Part shown: piece after piece, positions 44,290 to 56,478 of the stretch | Numbering within the stretch: position 1 is the stretch's first letter | How the letters are laid out: every line of letters begins with the position of its first letter | Assembly (NCBI GenBank): GCA_039621445.1 | Contig: CP154956.1 | Coordinates: forward strand, 90,278,482-90,342,481 | Origin: Euglena gracilis | Taxonomy: Eukaryota > Euglenida > Euglenophyceae > Euglenales | DNA length: 64,000 nucleotides | Direction: 5' to 3' | The notes under the pieces: generated by a model | The model's database searches: none | Told to the model about the DNA's origin: nothing | Seen by the model: only the letters and a program-made list of their open reading frames with translations | Program-made: the position numbers and the translations under genes

Positions 44290-47110
44290 GGGCCCAGAGG
44301 GGACCCAGGGAAGACCAAAGGACCCGGACCGGGGGCACCCAAGAGCGGCCCAGTGGGGGCCGCCCAAGACCACCCGGGGGGGGGGGCAAGCACGGCCCAG
44401 GGGAGCCGGCAAAAAAAAAAGCGGCCAGGGGGCCGCGCCCAGACCCCGGGGGGAGGGACCCAAGAGCGGCCCAGTGGGGGCCGCCCACGACCCAAGGCGG
44501 GGGGGGAACCAAAAGCGGCCCAGGGGGGCCGCCCAGACCCCAGGGGCGGGGCGCCAAAAAGCGGCCCAGGGGGGCCGCCCACGACCCCGGGGGGGGGGGG
44601 GGGCGCCGAAAAGCGGCCCAGGGGGGGCCGCCCAAGACCACCCCGGGGGGGGGGGGCACGCACGCCCCAGGCGGCGCCGGAAAACAAAAGGCGGCCAGGG
44701 GGCCGCGCCCACACCCGGGGGAGGGAACCCAAGAGCGGCCCAGGGGGGGCCGCCCACGACCCAGGGGGGCGGGACCGGCGGGGGGTGTTGGGGGGGGGGG
44801 GGGGGGGGGGGTGGGGGGGGGGCGGGGGGGGGGGGTGGCGCCGAAAAGCAGCCCAGGGGGGGCCGCCCAGAGCCCGAGGGGGGGGGGCGCCGAAAAAAAG
44901 GCCCAGGGGGGCCGCCCAGACCCCGGGGGCGGGGGGGCGCCGAAGAACGGCCCAGGGGGGCCGCCCAGACCCCGGGGGGGGGGGGCGCCAAAAAAAGGCC
45001 CAGGGCGGCCGCCCACGACCCCGGGGGGTGCGCCGAAAAGCGGCCCAGGGGGGCCGCCCAGACCCCAGGGGGGGGGGACCGAAGAAAAGCGGCCAAGGGG
45101 GGCCGCCCAGACCCCCAGGGGGGGGGGGGGAGGGGCGCCAAAAAGCGGCCCAGTGGCCCGCCCAGACCCCAGGGGGGAGGGGGGGGCGCCAAAAAAAAGG
45201 CCCAGGGGGGCCGCACAGACCCCAGGGGGGTGGGGGGCCGAAAAGCGGCCCAGGGGGGCCGCCCAGACCCCGGGGGGGGAGCCGGAAAAAGGCCCAGGGG
45301 GGCCGCCCAGACCCCGGGGGGGGGGGGTGCGCCGAAAAGTGGCCCAGGGGGGCCGCCCAGACCCCACAGGGGGGGGGGCGAAAAGCGGCCAAGGGGGGCC
45401 GCCAAAGCCCGCCCGGGGGGGGGCACGCACGGCCCAGGGGGGCCGGCAAAAAAAAAGCGGCCAGGGGGCCGCGCCCAGACCGCGTGGGGGGGGGACCCAA
45501 GAGCGGCCCAGGGGGGGCCGCCCACGACCCAGGGGGGGGGAACCAAAAGCGGCCCAGGGGGGCCGCCCAGACCCCAGGGGGGGGGGGGCCGAAAAGCGGC
45601 ACAGGGGGGGCCGCCCAGACCCCAGGGAGGGGGGGGGGGGCGCCGAAAAGCAGCCCAGGGGGGCGGCCCACGACCCCAGGGGGGGGGGCACCGAAAAGCG
45701 GCCCAGGGGGGGCCGCCCAAACCACCCGGGGGGGGGGGGCACGGACGGCGGGGGGGGGGTGGGAAAAAAAAGAGAGGCCAGGGGGGCGCGCCAAGACCCC
45801 GGGGGGGGACCCAAGAGCGGCCCAGTGGGGGCCGCCCACGACCCAAGGGGGGGGGGGGGGGGGACCAAAAGCGGCCCAGGGGGGCCGCCCAGACCCCGGG
45901 GGGGGGGGGCGCCGAAAAGCGGCACAGGGGGGCCGCCCACGACCCAAGGGGGGGGGGGGGCGCCGAAAAGCGGCCCAGGGGGGGCCGCCCAAGACCACCC
46001 GGGGGGGGGGGGGGGCCCGCCCGCCCCCGGGGGGCCGGCAAAAACAAAAGGGGCGGCCAGGGGGCCGCGCCCACACCCGGGGGGGGGAACGCAAGAGCGG
46101 CCCAGGGGGGGCCGCCCACGACCCAGGGGGACGGGACAAAAAGCCGCCCCGGGGGGCCGCCCAGACCCCAGGGGGGGGGGGGCGCCGAAAAGCGACCCAG
46201 GGGGGGCCGCCCAGACCCTAGGGGGGGGGGGCGCCGAAAAAAGGCCCAGGGGGGCCGCCCAGACCCCAGGGGGGGGGGGCGCCGAAAAGCAGCCCAGGGG
46301 GGCCGCCCAGACCCCAGGGGGGGGAGCTCGAAAAAAAACGCCCCCGGGGGGCCCCCCCCACCCCGGGGGGGGGGGGGGGCCAAAGAAATGCCCCGGGGGG
46401 CCCCCCAGAACCCAGGGGGGGGGGGGCGCCGAAAAAAGGCCCAGGGCGGCCGCCCACGACCCCGGGGGGGGGGGCGCCGAAAAACGGCCCAGGGGGGCCG
46501 CCCAGACCCCAGGGGGGGGGGGGGGACCGAATAAAAGCGGCCCAGGGGGGCCGCCCAGCCCCCGGGGGGGGGGGGGGAGGGCGCCAAAAGCGGCCCAGGG
46601 GGCCGCCCAGACCCCAGGGGGGGGGGGGGGCGCCAAAAAAAAAGGCCCAGGGGGGCCCCCCAGACCCCGGGGGGGGGGCGCCGAAAAACGGCCCAGGGGG
46701 GCCGCACAGACCCCGGGGGGGGGGGGCCCAAAGGCCGCCCAGGGGGGCCCCCCCGACCCCCGGGGGGGGGGGGCCAAAAACGGGCCCAGGGGGGGCGCCC
46801 AAGCCCACCCGGGGGGGGGGGGGGAACGCAGGTCCCAGGGGGGCGGAAAAAAAAAAAAAGCGGCGAGGGGGCTGCCGAGCCCGACCCAGGGGGGGGGACC
46901 CAAGAGCGGCCCAGGGGGGGCCGCCCACGACCCCGGGGGGGGGGGGGCGCCGAAAAGCGGCCCAGGGGGGGCCGCCCACGACCCCGGGGGGGGGGGACGC
47001 CGAAAAGCGGCCCAGGGGGGGCCGCCCACGACCACCCGGGGGGGGGGGGGGACGTACGGCCCAGGGGGGGCCGGCAAGCAACAAAAAAAACCCCGGCCAG
47101 GGGGACCGCC
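44290..47110. repeat. GC minisatellite with about 60-65-bp unit and higher-order pattern
   Basis: The basic unit is of the form AAAGCGGCCCAGGGGGG, GCCGCCCAGACCCC, a G9-14 run, then GCGCCG. Variant units (CAAGAGCGGCCCAG...CCACGACC and GCACGGCCCAGGGG...GCCGGCAAAAAA) recur at intervals of several hundred bp, which gives a higher-order order. Both strands lack stops for 2-3 kb, so ORFs up to about 1,000 codons appear. They are periodic Pro/Gly/Arg strings with no start context and are not annotated as genes. G-quadruplex potential is very high. Confidence 0.9.
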
Positions 47111-49250
47111 AGCCCCAAAGGGGGGCGCAACCGAACCCACCACACACAAACACACAAGGAGAGCCAAGGAGAGCCAAAGCCCGAGCCCAGCCAATTCCTG
47201 GCTCCAGCCCGCAAGGCCGGACGACGTCAGCAGCGACGCTCACCGAACGCCTGCGGGGCACGGCCCCACCCCCACCCGGACAACAGGAGCCCGACCGCAG
47301 CCGGCACGCCAGGCAGCGGCGCAACGAAGGACCGGGGAGCCCCGGCCAGTCACCTGTGGCAGGGGGGCGAGAGAGGCAGCGGCCAGGCCCGGCAGCCGGA
47401 GGCAAGGCCGAGGAAGGGGAGAGTTGGCGGACCGGCCGCTGCACCTTCCATTGCCTCTATTACAGCCTGCTGTTGTATATAGCGAACCACTGCGCTAATT
47501 CAGCATCAAAATAGCGCAGACCGCTCTCTAACTGTTCTGTTTTTCACTGCAGGCTCCCTCTCTTTACCCATGGTTTCAATTCAAGATTGTGCCTGCTGAA
47601 TCAAGACCAAGGTCAAATTATATCAATTTTCAAGGAATTTCAAGGCAATTCAAAGAAAGGCACTGGAGCCAAGGAAGTGCAAAAGTTCAGGAAAGTCAAA
47701 AATCCCAAGGGCGGAGCAAGCAAAGGATTACAAAAAAGATTGGTTATCTGCTGGCGCAGGAGAGCAGTACAAGCCCAAAAGGTGTTGGTGCTGGGGTATC
47801 TGAATCCTAGGGGAGGGCAACCAGGCCTTTTCCTAAACCCCCCCACTGCCGGAAGGGACGCCAAGCCGGACTCCCCCCTCCAACCACTCGCCAAAAAGGA
47901 GGGCCTTCGGTCCCCGGGAAAAAATCCTACGTGGGAAGGGGAGTGTCCCGAACCTACCCCTCTCCCCAGAGCCCATCGCGCCTACCCCCCACCCCGCCGG
48001 TGCCCCCTCACGGACCCCCGGGAGTCAAGGCTGGGCAACAAAAACATCGTTCGGGAAACTGCAGTACTGCTGAACGAGATGGTGGTCATTTGTGGTTTTG
48101 GTGGTCATTTGCTGTTGGTGACATTACATTACATTGGCATCATCGCTGGGTTGTGAGTTCACCTACCGTTTATGAAAAAACTCTCGCCGTGTCGTTTGGC
48201 AATTAGTGCTGCCATCTGCTGGTGTTCTGCCGTAGTAAGTGGTTACTTTCATCTGTTTTACTTCGTCTTCGTGTTCTTCTTGTCCTGTGCCAAGTGGCCC
48301 ATCAAGATGTTCAACGTTGGATAAGGGTCTGTCCGCTGTTGCTGCGAATGCCGGGCAAATTGTGGACAATTTTTCTGAGAAGGGGGGTGAGAGCGGACAG
48401 CAAAAGATTCCAGACTCTGTGATTGCAATCTTAAATTAGGCATGGCCAGAAAAGAGATTCCTACCAGTGGAATTCTTCTTTGTCATTTTCACAGTGGTGT
48501 GGGAAACAGTGCCTGTGTTGGGAAGTCTGGAAGTGATTTAGAAAAGTCAAGTTAAAAGTTCAAGTTTGACAGATTGCCAGCTGAGATTCGTGAAAAGGGC
48601 TTTCCCAGGTTGCTAGCCCTGGGGGACAAGGTACAGGTGGTGGGGAAAGCTGAGGTGTGTTTTCAGCCAAGTACCCCCCTGAAGCCTACAAGCGGAGACA
48701 TGTTTGGCACCAGTTTGGTGCAACGTTTTGCGGTTAAATCTTTGGGCCTGTTTGGTGCCACATCTTGGGACAGCAATTGTGCCGCATCATTTGCCCACAG
48801 GCAGGGAAGTATCTTTGGACCACATACTGGGCGATTTGGTTCCTCATTTTGGGGCCAGCTGGTTACCATGGTAACATCTTGGGGAGTTTGGCGCAGTGTG
48901 ATCAACATCTTTTAAGAAGATAGAATGACCTAAAATTTGGAGAAAGTGTCCAAAATTGGTACTAAAATTAATTTGAAATTGGCAAAATTGACAAAAAAAT
49001 GATAAAAAATGACATCAAATGTGCATAATATTACCGCCTCCACCAATGATGAACATGACCTTGAATGTAGATTGACGGGGAAATTGCCTCTGCAATGCAA
49101 TCCTGTGGATTGGAGTTTTATGTCAGTCACACGGCTGGCCGACGGGTGGCCGACGGCTGGCCGACGGCGTGCTCCCTCTTTGAAGAGGGAGGGGGAAACC
49201 GTCCTTCCCCCTGGGCTGACTTAAAGGTCAATTTTTTTTAGTCAACACCA
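47111..49250. other. No gene recognised
   Basis: G/C-rich at first (47,150-47,450), then mixed composition. Short open segments lack motifs. A GGCCGACGGCTGGCC-type short repeat lies at about 49,130-49,170. Confidence 0.5.
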
Positions 49251-51184
49251 CCCAAGGTCTTTGTGCTTTTCCCTAGTTCCTCCATGGTCAGCATGCCTCG
49301 AGGGAGTGCGAGTGCGCCACTTTCGATCGAAGCACCACATGGTTTGACAAGACATTTTCGTGGTAGAAGCAATCGCGTCTGCACTTATAACCTAAAAGAA
49401 AGTAAATTTTTATCTTGAAATCCCATGGACATGTGCACCGCACTAACCCCACCGGGCAGACGGTGAGGTGGGAAAGGGACATCGTGGGCAAAGCACAAAC
49501 ACCTACCGAGGTCACGCTCCTCAATTTGACTCGATTTGGCCTATCTTTTATTGCTGGCTATTGCTCTTTGTTTTCTTTTCTTGCGTCTTCTCATTGATGC
49601 GACCATTCGGGTTCCACACTGCGAGATGGTGAGGTCCTGCTTTCCTTTCCATCTGTTCTGTTCTGGTGTGGTTGGTTCTCGCGGTGTTGCTTCTCACTGC
49701 TTTTGTTTCCAGATTTGGCTGGTTCCTAGTTGTGCCGTTCGACCTCAAGGAGAATGAACTTAACTTCTAAAATGTTCAAGTGGAATTATTTAGGAGGAGT
49801 ATTACACTCAAAAAGACCGTCACTGTCATCAACTGGTGGAAAAAACGTTTTTTTTTTTGACATTCGACTTCAAGGAGGAACAGTTCAAGTCCTCGAGTTT
49901 AATTAGGATGATTCCCAGAAGTATTGAAATTACCAAGACAAAAAAAAATGCCGGACTTCCATGAATACTGAACTTTAAAGAAATTAGGACTACCGATCCA
50001 GGTCGAATAGACTCACCACTTTTTTCTCTGTGCCCCCCCTTCCAGGAGACAAAGGTGTAATCAGAGCAAGGGCTATGGCCGCCTTTGAAGGAATATCAGA
50101 AATTCAAGGGGTTCGAGTTAATATCCAGGAGACCCCTTTCGACATGGCTATGGCAGCCATCATTCAACAGGGCCTGGGGCTCAGACTCAAGGCTATGGCA
50201 GCCATCATTTAAGAGGGCAGAGGGCCCAGGTGCAAGGATATGGCAGCCAGTATCCTAGCCTGGAAAGCTCCCATTGGGGAAAGGTATGTCCAACTTCCCC
50301 CCAAGCGCCGTCAAATACATACCACTGAGGGACAAAAAGCCAACGCCAGGACAGCTGGCATCAAATCCCTCAAGAAGTTTATGTCAAGGTGGCTCACCTG
50401 GGGAACCAAGAGGGACAAAGAAGGCACAAGAGAAGACCAGGGGAGAAGGCCAATGGAGGCCAGGCAGGCCTGAAGGCCAGTAGAGGTCAGGTGGCTATGA
50501 AGGCCAGTGTAGGCCACTGCATTAAAAACCATCCACACCACATAAGCACCTGGGGGGTGGTCCAAGTTCGGCTCAGACAGGCCTGCCCAAGAAGGTAATC
50601 AACCCAGACCGCCAAGCCTTATTTGTAACTCCGCACTGCAGACACAGGCCTTCCCCCACCATTCAAAAGCAGGGGAAAGCCTGTCTTTGGGAAGCCCTAT
50701 GGCCGGGCCAGCTGTGACCCCAGCGATGGGTTATCCAGGGGGACGGACCCCGGTGATGGGTCCTGTGTAATCTCCAGACACTTCACCTCCAGCGGTGCTC
50801 CCTTACATGGCCCTGTAAGCCAGCATTCCCCATTGGGACAGAACAGGAGCCAGCAGAGAGGTATTAAACCTTATAAGTGTTGACAGGTCTTGATGATGAT
50901 GGCAGATATTCCCCTCGCCCCTCAGACGTCCTTAAAAGTTCCCTTCAAAACCCCCCAAGAAATAATGACGAATGTGCAGGGACAACCAGCAAATCCCCCG
51001 GAGGAGGCAAAAAAATTTGTCACTTATTTCATCATTTCCAAAAAAAAGTGGGGAAAAGACAAAGGTAATACAAATTCCATATTGTAGACATTTAAATCCC
51101 CGTTTCATCCCTTGAAGTTCAGTTTGGAACACATGGGAAACATCTTCCCATATTTATGAAAAGGTTGTTTCCGTGGGAAAATAG

Positions 51185-52033
51185 ATCTGAAAGATGCTTA
51201 TTTCACCTAAAGCTGCACAACAGACTAGAAAAGTATGTTTTCATGCAAGTGGGGGCGAGGACTCGGCAGTTTCAAGCTGCATGCTTCGGCATAAGCAGCT
51301 TGCCACAAAAAAAATTATGATTCTCATGGGAGTCTGGGAAAGAAGATGGATAAATGAAGGAAAAGTAGATTTATCTTCCAGGAGTACAATTTACCGCTAG
51401 CCCCCAGAAAAAAATGACAGCAACCCAGCATTCGGCAGAATTGAAAGTAGATCTCTTAATGGCAGGTGTCAGACTAAACTTCCCCAAATCATTTCTGGAA
51501 CCAACACAGGAAATAAAGCATTTGGGCCAGTTGATCAATTTGAAAAAAGGCCATCTGGAAATCCCTCAGGAAAAACTAAAAAAATTCATAAAGGAGTTAG
51601 GAAAGGAGCTTACAGCACAAAAAAACGAGCTGCAGAAAACACAGTTCTATTATGAGACAAGTCAGAAGCTATTTAGTCTCAATGCCATTTTTCAGATTTC
51701 TGACAGATCAACTTTGCAAAATGTTGGATTTGTATACCAACGTGGGGTTGGGACCACACCATGACCATTCCCCAGGGGGTTAAAGATAAAATTGTGGAGT
51801 TAAAAGTTTTTTCACAGCCAGGTGTGGGCAGGGCACTTCATTTCCAGCCCTCTCAGGAACTCTTCTCAGACAGCAGCACCTGGCAGCGGTGGGATTGGGG
51901 GCTGGACAAATATTCAGGTCCAAGGAGCAGGATTTTTGGAGGTGCCCGCATGTCCTTCATATCAATCAAAAACAGTTGAGGGCTGCAGTAGAAACTCTAA
52001 AAGATCTGGCCAAATCAAAACAAACAATTGTGC
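51185..52033 (+). pseudogene. DIRS RT and RNase H, first part (broken)
   Basis: GATCTGAAAGATGCTTATTT gives DLKDAY of motif A. Later LMAGVRLNFPKSFLEPTQE and HLGQLINLKKGHLEIP are the region after the catalytic YxDD block, which itself is damaged. An HINQKQLRAAVETLKDL stretch is the RNase H segment. It reads ...IVLHV at 52,033 and resumes as DSQVAVSYL at 54,953. Confidence 0.7.
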
Positions 52034-52271
52034 TTCATGTGTGTGGCATTGGACATGTCCCTACCTTTCAGATAAATTAGGACTGAGCGCGCGCGCTGCA
52101 CACTGTAAATTCTGTTTTTTCTGTTCAGTCAAACCTCATGAGTTGATTGCTGGGCCGTTGGGTCGTGGCCCCCTGGCATATACCTGTGCCATGGGACTGA
52201 CTGGGGATTTGGAGATTTGAGTTTTGTGCTGTGGCTGAAGTTGGAAAAATTGAAGTGGAAGTGGCCTGCCA

Positions 52272-52805
52272 ATGGGTAGGAAAGCAAAGCCCAAGGCAAA
52301 GGCAAAACCAAAGGCGAAGCCGAAGCCAGCGAAACAGGGGGCCCGGGGTCGGGCGGCAGAAAAGGTGTGGATTGCGAAGAGAGCCCCCACCCCGGCGCCG
52401 CCCATGTTCAACAATCAACTCATCTGTGACGACCAGTCAGATGACACAGTGGAGCATGCTGGACTGGTGCATGCACCAGTGAGACATTCTGGCGCTGGAA
52501 TTGGTCAACATGTTCAAAATGTACACTCCGGTCATTTGGGCCATGCCGCAGATGCACATGGGGTGCATGCTGCAGATGCCGCAGATGCACATGGGGTGCA
52601 TGCTGCAGAGACCTCACATGCACATGGGGTGCATCCTGTGGGTGGCCTGACTGGAGATGCAGATGACAGAGGTGTGCATGCAGTGGCGGCCAGGTCAGGG
52701 CAGATGGTGGATGCCCTGGCCCGGCATGCTGAAGTTGGACATGAGGGGGGCACGACCAGGCCCTGTACAACCGCTCAGGGTTTGGCCACTCAGAAAGCCG
52801 GCTGA
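52272..52805 (+). CDS. ORF beginning inside the left terminal repeat; Lys/Ala-Pro basic N-terminus, His/Ala-rich repeats
   Basis: The start ATG is 230 bp into the repeat. The first 44 codons (MGRKAKPKAKAKPKAKPKPA...) lie in the repeat and encode a strongly basic, histone-H1-tail-like or nuclear-localisation-like segment. The remaining codons give ADAHGVHAA-type repeats. Because the right repeat carries the same 5' end, transcripts starting there could fuse the basic segment to downstream sequence. Whether it is translated is unknown. Confidence 0.4.
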   Translation: MGRKAKPKAKAKPKAKPKPAKQGARGRAAEKVWIAKRAPTPAPPMFNNQLICDDQSDDTVEHAGLVHAPVRHSGAGIGQHVQNVHSGHLGHAADAHGVHAADAADAHGVHAAETSHAHGVHPVGGLTGDADDRGVHAVAARSGQMVDALARHAEVGHEGGTTRPCTTAQGLATQKAG

Positions 52806-52850
52806 GCTTCGGCCGCCGAGAAAGGGTCCCCCAGCAGGGCTACGGCCGCT

Positions 52851-53477
52851 GTGGGGACATGCAGCATTGAGCATGAAGACATTGCGCATTACGACATTGG
52901 GCATTCCGACATCGAGGATGACGGCATTGGGAATGTCTACATCGAAGATGACGGCATTGTGCATGCAGCTGCAGACCCCAACAGTGCTCCGGCCGTTGGG
53001 GCAATGGAGATCCAAACTGTCAGCCGTGCTGAGGCCGCTGGAGTCCCTGAGTTCTCCGAGGTGGGTGATGTACCGACGGAGATCCAAACCCCCAGCTGTG
53101 CTTCGGCCGCGGGGGTCCCTGAGTTCTCTGTCCTGGCGGTGATTAGGATCCCGCCTGGAGAAGGACGGAAGTGTGATGGATTTTGCTGGGCTGACCTGGG
53201 ATGCCACTGTGGGGTGAGTGGCGGCCAGCCCAATCTGGGTGGCCAAGACGTCTCCGAAGGACCAGCTGGAAGCAGTGCATCGTCGCCGAGGGCGGAGGCT
53301 CCGCCGGCAGCAGTGGACGAGTCCATAGCGGAGTCTCGACGACTGGCCGTGCGGTACGAGCGAGAAGCCCGAGTTCGACACTGGGATGCGCTGTCGGAGA
53401 TGAGGCCGCTGACGGAGACGGAGAAGCGAAAGCGGCGGAAGGACCGCCTGCTCCACCACCAGGGACGGTGGGAGTGA
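52851..53477 (+). CDS. Second ORF of the nested element, unidentified
   Basis: The open frame contains a repeated EIQT-AAGVPEFS motif and ends with a basic ESRRLAVRYEREARVRHW ... RPLTETEKRKRRKD stretch that could form a helix. No family is recognised. The coding nature is supported only by length and composition. Confidence 0.35.
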   Translation: MGTCSIEHEDIAHYDIGHSDIEDDGIGNVYIEDDGIVHAAADPNSAPAVGAMEIQTVSRAEAAGVPEFSEVGDVPTEIQTPSCASAAGVPEFSVLAVIRIPPGEGRKCDGFCWADLGCHCGVSGGQPNLGGQDVSEGPAGSSASSPRAEAPPAAVDESIAESRRLAVRYEREARVRHWDALSEMRPLTETEKRKRRKDRLLHHQGRWE

Positions 53478-54952
53478 GGAGGAGTGGCCGAACCGAAGAG
53501 GCGGCCCGGGTAACGGGCGAAGAGTCCGCCCCGCCAGCCCTCCTGTTTACAGTTGGCCTGCATTTTGGGGTTCCCCTCCTGGTGGGTTACGACCCCAGGT
53601 TGGGGGTGATGCGGGTTTTTGGGTTTTTCGAGTGACAAATGACCCATCTGGTGTGTTTGGACCCCAGTTGGGGGGGTACATGTTTCGTGTGTTGAATGCG
53701 ACAAATGCCCCATCTGGTGTGTTTCGACCCAGGTGGGGGGGGTACGTTACCGTTTTCAGAATGTGATGAGATAACCCATCTGGTGTGTTTCGACCCCAGG
53801 TGGAGGTGGTACATTACAGATTTGTGACCCCTGGTGAGTTACGACCCCAGGGGATGCCTGGCACGGTGACGTTGTTGGTTTGATCGTCGAGGGTGTCCAG
53901 TCCTCTCCCTCGGCTGTAATGCCCCGGTGGGAATGTTGGAGGCCTGCCCTGGAAGTGGTGGGTTTGTTTTGACTGTTCACGTGTCGACATTGGACATTTC
54001 CATATTTTGACATTGGACCACGATCGTTGCCTTGTCGCCTTTGTTTTTCAGCCTGGAACCCAGTGAGTCTCGACCCTGGGGGTGGAAGGCTTTGAGTTTC
54101 GGAGAGAGTGCGAGAGTTTTGTGGGTTCATGGCCCGGGCCCCTCACCCGCTGAGTTTCGACCGCGGGGGGGGGAGGGTATTTCCAGTTTTGAGTTTTCTT
54201 TTTTTTCCAGAGAATTCCAACCCGGACCCCTCACCCGCCGAGTTTCGACCGCGGAGGGGGGGGGGAGCCATCTTTTTGATGATGTTCGGTTTGGAGCCTT
54301 TCCATTCGAATTCCATTCATGGAGGGTTTTGGGCCCGAGCCCCCACCCGCTGAGTTTCGACCGCGGGGGGGGGGTTCCGTTTTCGGTGGTGCAAGACCCT
54401 GGGGCCCCCGCCCGCCGGTTTCGACCGCGGGGGGGGGGAGATTTATTTTTTCGGTGCGCTTCGGCCCCGGAGCCCCCCCCCGTTGAGTTTCGACCACGGG
54501 GTGGGGGGGTGGAGGAGGACATGTCCAACGAACAAGGGAGTCGAGTATGGAGACTGGGTCTCCTTTTGGGAAGGGGAGTGTGGCATTGGACATGTCCCTA
54601 CCTTTCAGATAAATTAGGACTGAGCGCGCGCGCTGCACACTGTAAATTCTGTTTTTTCTGTTCAGTCAAACCTCATGAGTTGATTGCTGGGCCGTTGGGT
54701 CGTGGCCCCCTGGCATATACCTGTACCATGGGACTGACTGGGGATTTGGAGATTTAAGTTTTGTGCTGTGGCTGAAGTTGGAAAAATTGAAGTGGAAGTG
54801 GCCTGCCAATGGGTAGGAAAGCAAAGCCCAAGGCAAAGGCAAAACCAAAGGCGAAGCCGAAGCCAGCCAAACAGGGGGCCCGGGGTCGGGCGGCAGAAAA
54901 GGTGTGGATTGCGAAGAGAGCCCCCACCCCGGCGCCGCCCCTGTTTCATGTG

Positions 54953-55470
54953 GACAGCCAGGTGGCTGTAAGTTATTTAACAAAATGCGGAGGCAAAAAG
55001 TCCTACCCGAAATCCATCTTAAAACCCCTGCTATATGAATGCCGGGAAAAGCAGTTTAATTTGCAGGTGGTTTGGGCCTCCACGAAGGAGCAATTGGCAG
55101 ACTCCTTGACAAGAAGGCAAAAGGACCCAGGGGATTATACCCTAAACCTGAACATCTTTCACCAAATTACTCCAATTTTAAGAAAAGACATAACCCCAGA
55201 GGTGGACATGTTTTGCACACCAAGCAACAAAAAAATCCCCAATTTCATTTGTCGATACCCACACCTAGGGGCTTTGTTGGTGCATACATTAAAGGCACAT
55301 TTAAGGGGTCTCCCCCCAGTTTACGCAAACCCTCCCTGGAGCATCATTCACAAGTGGGTCCAGAGATTAATGCTGAATCCAGAACTAATTTATCTGCCAA
55401 TCGTACCACACTGGGCTTCGACGTCATGTTGGCGCATGTTGGCGCCAATTAATGTCAAACAGACAGCCAA
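54953..55470 (+). pseudogene. DIRS RNase H, second part, and linker
   Basis: DSQVAVSYLTKCGG continues the RNase H frame interrupted at 52,033. Next come VVWASTKEQLADSLTR (the conserved A-D-x-L-S/T-R end of DIRS RNase H), a PNFICRYPHLGALLV segment and NPPWSIIHKWVQRL, matching the second DIRS copy at 59,290-59,600. Confidence 0.75.
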
Positions 55471-55689
55471 GCAGCAAAGTGTTATTGGTGCCCCCCCCCG
55501 TGGGGGCCTGTTCACCAACTGCTGGCGGTAGGGGTTGCCCCCCCCCCCCAAAGTTGAATTTGGCCTGCTTGACTGTGTCAGGCAAATACTACAACCCCAG
55601 GAAGTGTCGATGTCCAGTATCGACACTCAACAGATTTAAAAAATCTGGGCAATGGCAGAAGCTATGACTCAGGATTCAGGACATTAGTG

Positions 55690-56478
55690 GGCCAATTTTT
55701 GCACAAAGGGGTGCCCCTGCAGGAATGCACAGTCCACAAGATGGCCAAGGCCATCCTTGATCTTTCTCTTCATAGCATCAACACTGCTCGAAATGCATAC
55801 GCATAAGCTTTGTTACTCCCAGGGTTTGGTTCATTGAGGTTTTCCCTCCTTCTGGCTCAAATGAAACGAAAATGGAACTTAAATGTGGCTCGGTATGCCA
55901 GTTTTTTGGATCCCACAAATTTTCTGGGGCAGTTAAGCAAATGCTTTAAAGCGGTCTCAGAAATATCACTGAAGATCTGAGAAAGAGACTAATCATTTGT
56001 TGGAGGCTGTTGTCCTCTCAGGGTGGTTGATTTAGACAGAACCCAGCGAAAAATCAGTTTCGTTGGTGAAAAAAATTTCATTTTGTTACAAAGGAAAGGG
56101 TGGCAGTACCCCAGGTGGGAGGAGGTATTGAATCTTCCACACAGCCCACTCACAAGCCCCTGTCAGTTATTGCAAGAATATGTGGGGAGGACAGCCCACA
56201 TGGTTGGACACAAAAATAATTTGTTATAGTCCTTCGATTGGAAAAGACCATTGACCTCCGATAGAGTGAATCCCCTCACCAAAGAGATTCTGCAGTAAGG
56301 GGGTGTGGACACCACCCATTGGAAGCCCCACAGCACCAGAGGGGCTGGGGTTTTATGGTGGAAAAATGCTGGTTTACATGTGGAAGAAGTAAAGCAGCTG
56401 GGGCAGTGGAAAACATTTGGGGCCCTCCAAGCTCAATATTTGAAGTTTGAATTCGCATCAAAAATTCAAAAAAAATGA
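55690..56478 (+). pseudogene. DIRS tyrosine recombinase (broken)
   Basis: Fragments RNAYA, LLLPGFGSLRF and MKRKWNLNVARYASFLDP match the intact copy at 61,000-61,120. The C-terminus is well preserved: KPHSTRGAGVLWWKNAGL (H-x-x-R box), QLGQWKTFGALQAQYLKF (catalytic Tyr) and a stop at 56,476-56,478. Several stops and frame changes lie before it. Confidence 0.7.

Larger units (their letters stand above)
52042..54944 (+). mobile_element. Non-autonomous element with 366-bp terminal direct repeats, nested in the DIRS RNase H gene
   Basis: The direct repeats are 52,042-52,407 and 54,579-54,944, about 1% different, starting TGTGGCATTGG. The target sequence TTCATGTG is duplicated at 52,034-52,041 and 54,945-54,952. 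A purine-rich GGGAAGGGGAG precedes the right repeat. No RT or integrase is present. The interior holds CATCTGGTGTGTTTCGACCCC repeats (53,640-53,830) and GAGTTTCGACCGCGGGG repeats (54,140-54,510). An LTR-type (TRIM/LARD-like) nature is likely, but an 8-bp TSD is longer than usual for LTR elements. Confidence 0.8.
49253..56478 (+). mobile_element. Decayed DIRS-type retrotransposon, interrupted by another element
   Basis: A left-end region (49,253-49,760) resembles the terminal repeat of the second DIRS element (GGTCTTTGTGCTT, TTTGGCTGGTTCCT...GTTCGACCTCAAGGAGAATGA). Then come a broken gag-like region (50,050-50,480), RT remnants, RNase H split by the insertion at 52,042-54,944, and a tyrosine recombinase ending at 56,478. 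Stops and frameshifts are frequent. Confidence 0.75.

Noticed and set aside
44104-47498. Open frames of 400-1,036 codons on both strands (Pro/Gly/Arg-rich)
   Set aside because: They follow the minisatellite period exactly, exist in several frames and on both strands, and have no domain. They reflect the lack of A/T-containing stop codons in GC repeats.
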